Positions 46,555 to 55,715 of a DNA stretch of 64,000 bases are shown piece after piece. The translations under genes and the position numbers were made by a program. The stretch spans positions 7,313 through 71,312 of the forward strand of contig PBPC01000031.1 of assembly GCA_002724575.1 (NCBI GenBank). The letters run 5' to 3'. Positions within the stretch are counted from its first letter, which is position 1. Each line of letters starts with the position of its first letter. This stretch comes from Gemmatimonadota bacterium (lineage in GTDB: Bacteria; Gemmatimonadota; Gemmatimonadetes; Longimicrobiales; Gaopeijiaceae). The notes beneath the pieces were generated by a model that saw only the letters and a list, made by a program, of their open reading frames with translations, did not search any database and was not told where the DNA came from.

Positions 46555-48201
46555 ATGCGTCACGTATCTCTTCTGTTAGCGTTCATGATTGCAGCATTAA
46601 CGCTCGTGCCGGATCTCATAGCTCAACAGGACCCGAGACTTGAAAACCTCAAGGCAGAGGCAGAGCAAATGATCCAAGATCGGGCAAAGCTTGCTCAGGA
46701 AATTGTCGATCACCTGTTCTCTTTTGGTGAGCTTGGGATGCAGGAGTTCGAGACGCAGCGGTATCTCACAGGCTTACTAGAGGAAGAAGGTTTTGATATT
46801 GAGTTGGGAGTAGCGGGGATGCCAAGCGCCTGGACTGCAACGTGGTCAAACGGCTCAGGTGAGCCCGTGATTGCTTTGGGCTCTGATGTTGATGGTATCC
46901 CTCAGTCCAACCAGAAACCTGGAGTTGCGTATCGTGACCCGATACTGTCGATGGCACCTGGACATGGTGAGGGCCATAACTCTGGGCAGGCTGTGAATAT
47001 TGTTGCGGCAATCGTGGTTAAAGAACTCATGCAGCGTGACGGTATAAATGGGACTCTTCTGATCTGGCCTGGTGTTGCCGAAGAACAAGTTGCTTCAAAG
47101 GCGTACTTCGTTAGGGAAGGGGTCTTCGAAGATGTAGACGTGAACCTGTTCACCCATGTTGGTAATAATTTCGGTGTTTCCTGGGGCCAGGCAGGTGGTA
47201 ATGCCCTCTGGTCGGTCCAGTTCCGCTTCACGGGTGAGACTGCGCACTCAGCAGGGTCGCCCTGGCGAGGCCGATCAGCACTCGACGCAGTCATGCTTAT
47301 GGCCCAAGGCTGGGAGTTCAAACGGGAACACCTGAGACCTGCAGCTAGGTCACACTATATCATAGTCGAGGGTGGTGACCAGCCGAATGTGGTACCTCAG
47401 ACTGCAACGATCTGGTTCTATTTCCGCGAGCGAGATTATGAACTCACAAAAGAGCAATACGATGCTGCAATTTTGATGGCTGAAGGTGCTGCCCTAATGA
47501 CTGGTACAGAAGTAGATACGATCATGACGGTGGGAGCAGCTTGGGGTCGCCACTTCAGCAAACCGGTTGCCGAGGTGACTTACTCCAATATTCAAGCGGT
47601 TGGACTACCGGACTGGAGCGAGGATGATATCCGATTTGCGGAAGCGTTCCAGAGAGAAATGGGTGTAGATGTAACTGGTTTGGCTGACTCTATTCGTGAC
47701 TTAAGGGGGCCGGTTGACCTATCTCGGTCCCTTGGTGGTGGATCCGACGATATCGGAGATGTTTCGTGGAATATGCCGACCGTCACACTCAGTTATCCAT
47801 CTAATATGTCAGGTGGTCCCGGACATAACTGGGCGAATGGGATCGCGATGGCGACACCCATTGCGCATAAAGGTGCTGTTGCAGGGGCTAGGGTTCAGGC
47901 ACGCACACTGCTAGACCTCTTCTTGGATGGTGAGACGGTTGAAGCGGCATGGGCTTACTTCAACGATGTCCAAACTGCCGAGACTGTCTACACACCATTT
48001 ATATCACCGACAGACCAGCCAGCGATCTGGCTTAATGAGGGGATCATGGCACGATGGCGACCGGAGATGCGTCCTTATTACTACGATTCGAATCGTTTTA
48101 GCACGTATCTAGAACAACTCGGCATTGAGTATCCAACTATCCGCACACGCCCGGTTTCTGAAGAAGATGCACCTGTGGGTGGTGCACCTGGTGGTTTCTA
48201 A
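46555..48201 (+). CDS. M20-type amidohydrolase (AbgB-like), exported, copy 2
   Basis: 548 residues from ATG 46555, with CCGGAG ten bases upstream and a signal peptide (MRHVSLLLAFMIAALTLVPDLIAQ); the open frame further 5' overlaps the divergent promoter region. Closely similar to the gene at 42.0 kb across the whole length, with long identical blocks such as QTATIWFYFRE and GPGHNWANGIAMATPIAHKG. All M20 ligands are in the same places, including His137-Gly-Glu139-Gly-His141 in place of HxCGH. The C-terminal tail differs (GGAPGGF). It forms a two-gene unit with the amidase 24 bases downstream. The similarity suggests duplication with possible change of specificity. Confidence 0.9.
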   Translation: MRHVSLLLAFMIAALTLVPDLIAQQDPRLENLKAEAEQMIQDRAKLAQEIVDHLFSFGELGMQEFETQRYLTGLLEEEGFDIELGVAGMPSAWTATWSNGSGEPVIALGSDVDGIPQSNQKPGVAYRDPILSMAPGHGEGHNSGQAVNIVAAIVVKELMQRDGINGTLLIWPGVAEEQVASKAYFVREGVFEDVDVNLFTHVGNNFGVSWGQAGGNALWSVQFRFTGETAHSAGSPWRGRSALDAVMLMAQGWEFKREHLRPAARSHYIIVEGGDQPNVVPQTATIWFYFRERDYELTKEQYDAAILMAEGAALMTGTEVDTIMTVGAAWGRHFSKPVAEVTYSNIQAVGLPDWSEDDIRFAEAFQREMGVDVTGLADSIRDLRGPVDLSRSLGGGSDDIGDVSWNMPTVTLSYPSNMSGGPGHNWANGIAMATPIAHKGAVAGARVQARTLLDLFLDGETVEAAWAYFNDVQTAETVYTPFISPTDQPAIWLNEGIMARWRPEMRPYYYDSNRFSTYLEQLGIEYPTIRTRPVSEEDAPVGGAPGGF

Positions 48202-48225
48202 GGTGTCAGATATCACATTACGGAT

Positions 48226-49845
48226 GTGATCATGAACTCGCCGGCATTTTTTGGTATAGCTTCGGTTCTACTAGCCCTGCTTAGGCCGGGAGTGGTGGTT
48301 GGGCAGGACATTGATGTGGTCGAACTGACTACAGAACAGATCCAGCATGCTTACGCTGCTGGTGAGTACACATCTGTAGAATTGACCAAGGCGTTCCTCG
48401 AGCGAATTAATCGCTATGAGGACTACTATAATGCGTTCATATCGATGAACCCCGAGGCTCTGGACATAGCAGCGCGTCTTGATGAAGAGTACCGCTCTTC
48501 TGGGCCAAGGGGTCCACTCCATGGAGTTCCGGTTGTCATTAAGGACAACATGGATTACACCGGACTCGTGACGACCGCGGGGTTCTGGGGCTTCAGCACT
48601 AAGATGGGTGGAGTCGATATGATTCCTGGCGATGATGCTACTGCTGTCGAGCGACTGCGTAATGCCGGGGCGATTATTATTGGCAAGACAAATCTGCCTG
48701 ATTTTGCAGGTGACGGGACACGCACAAACAGCTCTGTAGCTGGTGTCACCCTGAACCCCTACAATGTCACCAAGGCTCCGGGTGGCTCTAGCGGAGGTAC
48801 CGCTACTGCGGTGAATGCAAGCTTTGCTGTGCTAGGGTTGGGGACTGAAACCGGAGGGTCGATACAGAACCCTTCATCCGCTCAAGCGCTGGTGGGTGTC
48901 AAACCAACATACGGGCTTGTCCCGCTAGAAGGTGTCTATCCGATTAACAGCAGCTATGTCGATGTGGTTGGGCCGATGGCGAAGAACGTACACGACGCAG
49001 CTGTTACTCTAGATATAATTTCCGGTCCAACAACAGATGATTTTGCAACATTCGCCGCAGTGGATCATATCCCGGAGAATGGATATGTGAGTGTTCTCAC
49101 TGAGGCGATCATCGAAGGAAAACGTTTCGGTCTTGTTGGGTCGGGTTGGCGGGAGCGTTGGCTGCCTCTAGACCCTAAGACTGAGACAGTTTATCAGGCG
49201 GCCATTTCTACCCTCACAGACCTTGGCGCAGTAGTCATCGAAGATCCATTCGCAGGGTCAGGATTTATTGAGCTATATGGCAAACGGCCCGGCGTCCCCA
49301 CACAGGGTGCATACGACAGGCTGATCTACCTACAAGGCCTTGGTCCAGATGCAGCATTTCACAGCATCGAAGAATGGGAGGAGCTATCGGGAGAGGTGTT
49401 TCGTCGCCGTGGCAGAGGACGCGGTGGACAGGGTGAAAGACCTCGAGTGTCACCGGCTAGGCCAGGTGCTACAGAAGAGGGCGATGCGTTCCAGTCTTGG
49501 CGCATGGAGATTCGAGATCTTTTCCGGAATGTCATGGTAAAACACGAACTTGATGCTCTTTTCTTTCCCCAGGCGGGTGCACCAAACCGTGATCTAGTCG
49601 AGGATCCTGAACGGCCGGATTACAGCCCGAACAATTGGCCAGAGTTGCCCAGTAACATTATCAATGACTTCGGATTCCCAGTTGTGACTGTTCCGTATAC
49701 ATACTATGAGGATAATACTCCCTTTGTGTTAGCTTTCATCGGGGACATGTGGACTGAGTCTGATTTGCTCGGTTATGCCTATATCTTCGAGCAGGCCGTC
49801 ATGGCTCGCCGTGCTCCTGAACTGATTGATAAGCGCAGCAACTAA
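48226..49845 (+). CDS. Amidase-signature hydrolase, exported, copy 2
   Basis: 539 residues from GTG 48226 (an ATG two codons on is as likely). A Sec-type signal peptide (FFGIASVLLALLRPGVVVGQ) replaces the Tat signal of the other amidase. The amidase triad is canonical: HGVPVVIKDNMDY (Lys), APGGSSGGTATAVNA (cis-Ser) and GTETGGSIQNPSS (Ser). A basic, Gly/Arg-rich insertion (FRRRGRGRGGQGERPR) occurs in the same relative position as in copy 1. It resembles bacterial amidases of broad substrate range. The downstream gene encodes an outer-membrane barrel. Confidence 0.92.
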   Translation: MIMNSPAFFGIASVLLALLRPGVVVGQDIDVVELTTEQIQHAYAAGEYTSVELTKAFLERINRYEDYYNAFISMNPEALDIAARLDEEYRSSGPRGPLHGVPVVIKDNMDYTGLVTTAGFWGFSTKMGGVDMIPGDDATAVERLRNAGAIIIGKTNLPDFAGDGTRTNSSVAGVTLNPYNVTKAPGGSSGGTATAVNASFAVLGLGTETGGSIQNPSSAQALVGVKPTYGLVPLEGVYPINSSYVDVVGPMAKNVHDAAVTLDIISGPTTDDFATFAAVDHIPENGYVSVLTEAIIEGKRFGLVGSGWRERWLPLDPKTETVYQAAISTLTDLGAVVIEDPFAGSGFIELYGKRPGVPTQGAYDRLIYLQGLGPDAAFHSIEEWEELSGEVFRRRGRGRGGQGERPRVSPARPGATEEGDAFQSWRMEIRDLFRNVMVKHELDALFFPQAGAPNRDLVEDPERPDYSPNNWPELPSNIINDFGFPVVTVPYTYYEDNTPFVLAFIGDMWTESDLLGYAYIFEQAVMARRAPELIDKRSN

Positions 49846-49934
49846 GTTCTAGGATTCAACTAACTGAGGCACTAGGGTGTCTCGGTTTTGGTGACACGCT
49901 CCTTAACATTATCCCGACCAGATAAAAGGGACCG

Positions 49935-51269
49935 ATGCCAGCTAGTCATAAATGCAGTGTAATCTTTGGGGTTTTCTGGATTGCGGCGCTGGCGGTTCCT
50001 ATCTCTGCCCAACAAGCCGAGGGCGGGGCTACAGATCCTCGACCCAATGTTTTTTTTGATTGTGACGGGAGAGACTGTAATTCTGAGTATTACCGTACCG
50101 AGATCACCTGGGTGAATTGGGTTCGGGATCGTGAAGTAGCTGATGTCCATATCATCATGACGAGCCTTAGGACAGCCTCAGGTGGTCAAGAATACCAGAT
50201 CGATATGATTGGATATCGCGAGTACGACGGGTATGAGGACTCAAGTCTTTTCCAGGCTTTATCCACTGATACCGATCGAGAACGGCTAGATGGGATCACA
50301 CATGCTCTAGGCCTTAGTCTAGGACGATTCGCAAGTGAATCAGGATTCAGAGGGATTGTGACGCTCCAGGGTCCCGATAACCCTTCGCAGGGTGGTCCGG
50401 GAGCTAACCGCATGGTGTCACAGGAGGAAGTTGATGACCCATGGAACCTTTGGTTTTTCCGTTTCAACGGGAGTGGCAACCTAGACGGGGAAGAGACTCG
50501 ATCGAGCCTGCGCCTGAACAGTACCTTATCTGCAACACGAGTTACGCCGACGTGGAGAATGGTTTTCTTCAACTATATGAGCTCAAATAAGGTTGAAGTC
50601 GAGTTAAACGACGGAACATTCAGCGATCAACGGACAGACTGGACTTCAAGCCAACTAATTGCGTATGCGCTTAGCGATCACTGGTCGATTGGGGCCCAGA
50701 GTTCAGCATCTCGGTCGACGCGCTCCAACCAAAATTTCAGGATTGGAATAACACCTGCAATCGAATACAGCTTCTTCCCATATGACGAAGCGACTAGGCG
50801 CTCGCTAACAGTTTTCTACAAGATTGGTCCCGCATATAGGGACTACATTGAGGAGACTGTATTCGGTGAAATGTCAGAAACTAGATGGGAACAGTCTTTA
50901 GAGATCGAACTTTCGCAGAGACAACCTTGGGGTGACGCCGGGATAAGTTTGAGTGGCTCACACTACCTTCACGATATCCAGCGTCATAACGTGTCAATGA
51001 GCGGAAATATAGATTTCCGGATCGTCCGTGGGTTTAGTGTCAATGCTCGAGGTGATATTACTTGGGTTGACGACCAGATTTACCTCTCTGCTGGTGGCGT
51101 CACTGACGAAGAGGCGCTGCTCCGGCTCCGCACTAGGGCTACCGATTTTAACTACGGACTCACGCTTGGCTTTTCAATCCAGTTCGGCACTATTTACAAC
51201 AATGTTGTGAATAACCGATTCCGGGCAGCGAGCAGTGGCGGTCCGCCTTCCTGGGTTCGCGGTAGATAG
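49935..51269 (+). CDS. Predicted outer-membrane beta-barrel protein, unrecognised family
   Basis: 444 residues; AAAAGGGACCG precedes the ATG. A signal peptide (CSVIFGVFWIAALAVPISAQ) is followed by a soluble part of about 140 residues. This starts with a Cys pair, FFDCDGRDCNSEYYRTEITWVNWVRDREVADVHIIMT, and continues with an alpha/beta-like region ending LGLSLGRFASESGFRGIVTL. From about residue 155 the chain alternates hydrophobic and polar residues in strands of barrel type (TSSQLIAYALSDHWSIGAQSSAS, SLEIELSQRQPWGDAGISLSGS, NYGLTLGFSIQFGTIYNN) and the last strand ends in Phe, followed by a short tail. I cannot name the family. It might pass products of the adjacent hydrolases across the outer membrane. 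Confidence 0.7.
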   Translation: MPASHKCSVIFGVFWIAALAVPISAQQAEGGATDPRPNVFFDCDGRDCNSEYYRTEITWVNWVRDREVADVHIIMTSLRTASGGQEYQIDMIGYREYDGYEDSSLFQALSTDTDRERLDGITHALGLSLGRFASESGFRGIVTLQGPDNPSQGGPGANRMVSQEEVDDPWNLWFFRFNGSGNLDGEETRSSLRLNSTLSATRVTPTWRMVFFNYMSSNKVEVELNDGTFSDQRTDWTSSQLIAYALSDHWSIGAQSSASRSTRSNQNFRIGITPAIEYSFFPYDEATRRSLTVFYKIGPAYRDYIEETVFGEMSETRWEQSLEIELSQRQPWGDAGISLSGSHYLHDIQRHNVSMSGNIDFRIVRGFSVNARGDITWVDDQIYLSAGGVTDEEALLRLRTRATDFNYGLTLGFSIQFGTIYNNVVNNRFRAASSGGPPSWVRGR

Positions 51270-51323
51270 CTAGTAGTTCAGCTTTAACGGAAGAGCGTCG
51301 CTTGAGGTAGTGAAAAGAAAGTT

Positions 51324-53228
51324 CTATGAGTTAGGCAGAGCGAATGCTATTAGGCCGCGGTCTGAGTTGGAGCCGGTTACGCCGATGACAATGAATTGTT
51401 GCCCATCGCTTGTTTCGTAAGTCATCGGGTTCGCGGTGCCTTCATTACCTAGGAGATCACCCTCCCAAACGGTTTCGCCTGTTTCACTATGAACTGCGTA
51501 GAGTTGGGGGTTATAACCACTCAGGAAAACAAGTCCTCCAGCAGTGACGAGGGGGCCGGCGTTACCCATCCGCCCTAATTGGGGCAACTCCACACCGGCG
51601 AGCATAGGGTGGTTTCGGATCCCTGGCTGATCACCAAGTGAGACTTGCCATAAGTGTTCCCCAGAATTCAGATCGATTGCTGTAAGTGTGCCGTAAGGAG
51701 GTTTTACGATCGGAAGCCCCGAGACTGTTAGCCCTCGTAAACGCTGCACATAGTCTGCATCTGCAGTACCTGGCTCGGGTTCTACGAGTTGATGGACTAG
51801 AGGACGATCTTTACTCGGGATATAGAGCACGTTCGTCCTAGGATCAAATGCTGCTCCGCCCCATCCTGCTGCTCCAGTCGCACTAGGCATCGTAACCGTC
51901 CCTTCCAAAGAAGGAGGCGTGAAGAGCGGTCCGAGGCGATAAGATCCAAGCAGTTCAATTGCTTCCGCCTTTATCTCTGGTGTGAAGTCAATCACATCGT
52001 CTAATGTGAAACCCTGTCTCGCAAATGGCGCGGGCTTAGTCGGGAAGGGCTGTGAAGGCGCAGTTCGCTCACCGGGCACGTCACTAACAGAGACCGGACG
52101 TTCCTCGATTGGCCAAACAGGCTCTCCTGTCACCCGATCGAAGACAAATGTGAAGCCAGATTTGGTGATTAGAGCTACCGCATCAATGATGCGTCCATCT
52201 ACCTCTATCGTGACAAGATTCGGAGGGGCTGGTGGGTCGTAGTCCCAGATTCCGTGATGTACGGTCTGAAAATGCCAGACGCGCTCACCTGTTCGTGCGT
52301 CTAAGCATAAGAGAGACTCTGCAAACAGGTTGTAGCCCTTTCGGTGCCCGCCGTAGTAGTCACCGTTGGGAGTACCAACGGGTAGATACACGAGGCCGCG
52401 TTCAGTATCGACCGTGAAAGGTGCCCATACGTTTGTGGATCCGGTGTAAGACCAGGATTCATCCTCCCAGGTGTCGTTACCCAATTCACCAGGCTGTGGA
52501 ATTGTGTGAAAGGTCCAGACGCGCTCACCTGTCCGCGCATCGAACGCCTGAATATCCCCTGGGGGATTACGGCGGTATACCCGATCGTCTGGCATCCCGC
52601 TTCCGAGGATGACCAGGTCATTCCAGATCACTGGGGGCGAGGTATTTGTGTAATGAAGTTTATTGATTTCCCAGATCAGTCCTTCAGTGAGGTCAATCTT
52701 CCCGCCTACACCGAAAGATTCGATTGGCTGCCCTGTGGCCGCATCCAATGAGATCAAGTTCCAGCGACTATTGATGAAAATTCGCCTCTGATTCCCGTCG
52801 CTCCACATCGCGACCCCGCGGTGACAGAAGCCGCAGTTCCGAGGCAATTGTCCCCAGCTATACGCACGCGGGTCGTAGCTCCAGTACTCCTCTCCAGTGC
52901 GTGCATCAAGAGCGATAACACGACTATACGGTGTACTCACGTACATCGTGTCATTGATGACGATAGGGGTGGCTTCGAAGCGTCCAGGTCGGACACGCTC
53001 GCCCCGGAATGCCAAGCTAGAGCCTGCTACCGGTTGCTCGTCTGAATCCCAGCTCCAGGCGACCTCTAGCCCGGTGATACTCTCCCTGTTGATCTGGGTA
53101 AGGGAGGAGTACTTCATCCCTCCGGGATCACCCCCGTAGACTGGCCAATCAACGTCCTGGCATTCGACCGGAGGTCCAAGGCTCGTAAATAGTAAGATTA
53201 AGGAGAATCGGCGAATGTGGACCTCCAC
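51324..53228 (-). CDS. PQQ-dependent dehydrogenase (quinoprotein), exported, with CxxCH in the first blade
   Basis: 634 residues as read from a GTG at 53228. The start is uncertain because the best Shine-Dalgarno-like GGAGG lies just inside this reading. A signal peptide follows (FSLILLFTSLGPPVECQ). Quinoprotein propeller motifs are complete: TGEEYWSYDPRAYSW, TGERVWTFHTIPQPGE, TGERVWHFQTVHHGIWDYDPPAPPNLV, TGEPVWPIEERPVS, SGEHLWQVSLGDQPG, TGETVWEGDLLGNEG. It resembles the gene at 37-39 kb but has NCGFCHRGVAMW (Cys132, Cys135, His136) where that one has RTNRGVAYW. This is near the place of the vicinal disulfide of methanol dehydrogenases. Substrate unknown; electrons should go to a quinone or cytochrome. 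Confidence 0.92.
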   Translation of the reverse strand: MEVHIRRFSLILLFTSLGPPVECQDVDWPVYGGDPGGMKYSSLTQINRESITGLEVAWSWDSDEQPVAGSSLAFRGERVRPGRFEATPIVINDTMYVSTPYSRVIALDARTGEEYWSYDPRAYSWGQLPRNCGFCHRGVAMWSDGNQRRIFINSRWNLISLDAATGQPIESFGVGGKIDLTEGLIWEINKLHYTNTSPPVIWNDLVILGSGMPDDRVYRRNPPGDIQAFDARTGERVWTFHTIPQPGELGNDTWEDESWSYTGSTNVWAPFTVDTERGLVYLPVGTPNGDYYGGHRKGYNLFAESLLCLDARTGERVWHFQTVHHGIWDYDPPAPPNLVTIEVDGRIIDAVALITKSGFTFVFDRVTGEPVWPIEERPVSVSDVPGERTAPSQPFPTKPAPFARQGFTLDDVIDFTPEIKAEAIELLGSYRLGPLFTPPSLEGTVTMPSATGAAGWGGAAFDPRTNVLYIPSKDRPLVHQLVEPEPGTADADYVQRLRGLTVSGLPIVKPPYGTLTAIDLNSGEHLWQVSLGDQPGIRNHPMLAGVELPQLGRMGNAGPLVTAGGLVFLSGYNPQLYAVHSETGETVWEGDLLGNEGTANPMTYETSDGQQFIVIGVTGSNSDRGLIAFALPNS

Positions 53229-53375
53229 GAGACGGGGTTAGGAGAACGTTCGGTGGGTGCGTTAGAGTGTCAAGGCTAGTGGTTTGTCAAAAGAGATTGT
53301 CTGGCGCGCACCCCAGAAACCCGCATCTTGGCCACTGGGGCTGACCTACCTAACACGACTCGGTGGAGGTAAATC

Positions 53376-54290
53376 ATGAAATTCGCCCTGAACCTCACAT
53401 TCCTGGGGATCACCAGCCTAAGTTTGTTGTTGCTCACGAATGAGGCGATCGACCGGTCTTCATCCCTGCAAGAACCTCAACAAGAGGTTCCTAAAAAACT
53501 ACTTTTTCTTACACATGCTGGGCTCTATAAACACACGAGTTTACAGCCTGCTGAGGAGGCAGTTGCTTCGTGGGGGCCTTCTGCGGGCTATGAACTCACT
53601 ACCCTCCAGGGCTATCTGCAGGACCAGCAAGCGCTCGACTTATCAAGTATTACCCCTGATTACTTGGCGCAGTTTGATGGTCTGATGATGATGACGAACG
53701 GGAATCTCCCACTCGAAGACTCACAGAAGAAAGCGCTGGTAGATTTTGTGAGGGATGGAGGTGGTTTTGTTGGTGTCCATAATGCTTCCTTAACCCTCTA
53801 CGACTATCCTGAATTCGGTGAGATGCTGGGTGCGTATTTTCGCAGGACCATTAGCCAGAACCACATACTTGTGCTAGCGGTAGAAGACCCAGAGCATCCA
53901 GCGACGAAAATGTTGGGTTCGAGTTGGCCGGTCATGGATGAATTTTACCAGTTCGGTACTTCTGCTTGGCATGAAGATCAGCCGCAGGAAAATGTGGATA
54001 TACTCTTTGGTAATCGCATACCGCTTGGATTTTCACGTAACCGGGTCCGTGTTCTACTTAGCATTGATACCGAGGCTACTGACATCTCCGGGTTAGAAGA
54101 GATTGAATTGGGTGGCGATTATCCTCAGTCATGGGTTCAAGAATTTGGAGAAGGGCGCTCGTTCTACACCTCGCTTGGTCACCGAGATGATATTTGGAGC
54201 AATGACCCAGTATTTCGCGCACATCTCCTAGGTGGTATACGATGGGCTCTTGGTCTGGAAGATGGTGATGCTACCCCGTTTGGCCGTTAG
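53376..54290 (+). CDS. ThuA-domain protein, exported
   Basis: 304 residues; GGTGGAGG lies nine bases or so before the ATG. A signal peptide (MKFALNLTFLGITSLSLLLLT) precedes a glutamine-amidotransferase-like fold of the ThuA family: KLLFLTHAGLYKHTSLQPAEEAV, FDGLMMMTNGNLPL, VRDGGGFVGVHNASLTLYDYPEFGEMLGAYF, the HILVLAVEDPEHPATKMLG strand, then WVQEFGEGRSFYTSLGHRDDIW and LGGIRWALG. ThuA proteins are linked to carbohydrate utilisation, including 3-keto-sugar metabolism, and often sit near sugar dehydrogenases. Here the divergent neighbour is a PQQ dehydrogenase. Its activity is not established. Confidence 0.88.
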   Translation: MKFALNLTFLGITSLSLLLLTNEAIDRSSSLQEPQQEVPKKLLFLTHAGLYKHTSLQPAEEAVASWGPSAGYELTTLQGYLQDQQALDLSSITPDYLAQFDGLMMMTNGNLPLEDSQKKALVDFVRDGGGFVGVHNASLTLYDYPEFGEMLGAYFRRTISQNHILVLAVEDPEHPATKMLGSSWPVMDEFYQFGTSAWHEDQPQENVDILFGNRIPLGFSRNRVRVLLSIDTEATDISGLEEIELGGDYPQSWVQEFGEGRSFYTSLGHRDDIWSNDPVFRAHLLGGIRWALGLEDGDATPFGR

Positions 54291-54456
54291 CTCTATCTGT
54301 TAGGGTCAGCGATTTGAATGTTCCTGGACTACGTCAGACACGACTCTCTAGATAGTTAGATCACGAGAGTTTCTGAAATGTTGGTCCGTCTGCTCACGCT
54401 CACATACCTTCAGGTGTCTGACTAAAAATTCGCTCTAACGAACAAGTGGAGGTTTA

Positions 54457-55203
54457 GTGGCTGGCCATAACAAGTGGTCAAAGATTAAGCGAAAGAAAGG
54501 CGTCAATGATGCAAAACGCGGCGCACTTTTCACCAAGCTCATACGTGAGATCACTGTAGCAGCACGTGATGGTGGAGGAGAGCCGGATTACAACGCCCGC
54601 CTTAGGCTTGCGGTAGATACCGCCCGAGCAGCGAGTATGCCAGCTGAGAATATCGAGAGAGCGATCAAGAAGGGCACTGGCGAACTAGAAGGTGTTAACT
54701 ACGAAGAGGTCGCTTACGAAGGATATGGGCCTGGTGGGGTAGCGCTTTTCATCGAGTGCCTTACGGACAATACGAATCGAACGGTCGCAGCGGTACGTCA
54801 CGCCCTAACTAAATACGATGGTAGCCTGGGGACAGACGGGTCGGTTGCATGGCAATTTGATCGTAAAGGCCAAATCGTGATTGATGCAGGACGGTACGAT
54901 GAGGAATCATTATTTGAGGTAGCTATAGAAGCCGGTGCGGAAGATGTGATTGCGGATGAGGATGAATTCATACTGACTACGGAAGCTGCTGATTTCATAT
55001 CTGTTCAGGATGGAATGAAGGAGGCAGGAATTAAGCCAACTTCGGTTGAACTCACTCGAATTGCTAAGAATGAAGTTGCTGTAACGGGGCGGGACGCGGA
55101 GAAAATGCTAAAGCTTCTCGAAATGCTAGAGGAGTTGGATGACGTTCAGAAGGTTCACTCGAATGCAGATATTGATGAGGACATCATCGCAGAGGCTATG
55201 TGA
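54457..55203 (+). CDS. yebC: YebC/PmpR family protein
   Basis: 248 residues from a GTG with GGAGG nine bases or so upstream. AGHNKWSKIKRKKGVNDAKRGALFTKLIREI is the invariant N-terminus, followed by NARLRLAVDTARAASMPAENIERAIKKGTGE, YEGYGPGGVALFIECLTDNTNRT and LTKYDGSLGTDGSVAWQF. Long annotated as a transcriptional regulator; work on the TACO1/YebC group links it to relief of ribosome stalling on proline-rich stretches. It is the first gene of the ruv run; its stop overlaps the ruvC GTG (GTGA). Confidence 0.95.
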   Translation: MAGHNKWSKIKRKKGVNDAKRGALFTKLIREITVAARDGGGEPDYNARLRLAVDTARAASMPAENIERAIKKGTGELEGVNYEEVAYEGYGPGGVALFIECLTDNTNRTVAAVRHALTKYDGSLGTDGSVAWQFDRKGQIVIDAGRYDEESLFEVAIEAGAEDVIADEDEFILTTEAADFISVQDGMKEAGIKPTSVELTRIAKNEVAVTGRDAEKMLKLLEMLEELDDVQKVHSNADIDEDIIAEAM

Positions 55204-55715
55204 CAGAGAAATCCAACGAAGTTTTGGTCTTGGGCGTTGATCCCGGGACCGCAGCTACTGGCTATGGCGTAGTTGCTCTTGGGGAAAGCGGCGCGGTTAC
55301 CCTTGTGGAGTGTGGTGTTATCCGAACGTCACCAGATCACGTCCTCGCGAACCGGATTCGAGAAATCTATGATGCGATTGTGGCCTTAATCCTACGTCAC
55401 CAACCCTTCGTAATGTCTGTCGAGGATGTTTTCCACGGGAAGAACGCCCAGAGTGCTCTCAAGCTAGGACACGCTCGGGGGGCTATTCTCTTGGCTGCAG
55501 CACTCCACGAGCTTGCCGTTGCAGAGTACGCTCCTCGGCAGATCAAGAAAGCTGTCGTCGGGAGTGGTAATGCGACCAAAGACCAAGTTGGTTTCATGGT
55601 GAAACAGAAGCTCAAACTGAAAGAACCTCCGAAACCTGCAGATGCTGCGGATGGAGTCGCGACAGCTCTCTGTCATTGCATGATCGGAAGCTTTCCAGGA
55701 GAGATCTCTTTATGA
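55200..55715 (+). CDS. ruvC: Holliday junction resolvase RuvC
   Basis: 171 residues from a GTG overlapping the yebC stop. It cuts Holliday junctions with a Mg-dependent RNase H-like active site. The four acidic residues are in LGVDPGTAATGYGVV (Asp), SVEDVFHGKNAQSALKLGHARG (Glu) and DAADGVATALCH (two Asp). The chain ends in the usual way. Its stop overlaps the ruvA ATG (ATGA). The arrangement ruvC-ruvA-ruvB allows coordinated synthesis of the resolvasome. Confidence 0.97.
   Translation: MTEKSNEVLVLGVDPGTAATGYGVVALGESGAVTLVECGVIRTSPDHVLANRIREIYDAIVALILRHQPFVMSVEDVFHGKNAQSALKLGHARGAILLAAALHELAVAEYAPRQIKKAVVGSGNATKDQVGFMVKQKLKLKEPPKPADAADGVATALCHCMIGSFPGEISL

Noticed and set aside
52800-52850. 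CxxCH in the second PQQ dehydrogenase as proof of a cytochrome c domain
   Set aside because: The motif is inside the propeller, not in a separate haem domain, and no axial Met region follows; kept only as an observation.
36960-53228. The accessory island as a mobile element or genomic island
   Set aside because: No integrase, transposase, tRNA border or flanking repeat was seen, and base usage looks like that of the neighbouring housekeeping genes.
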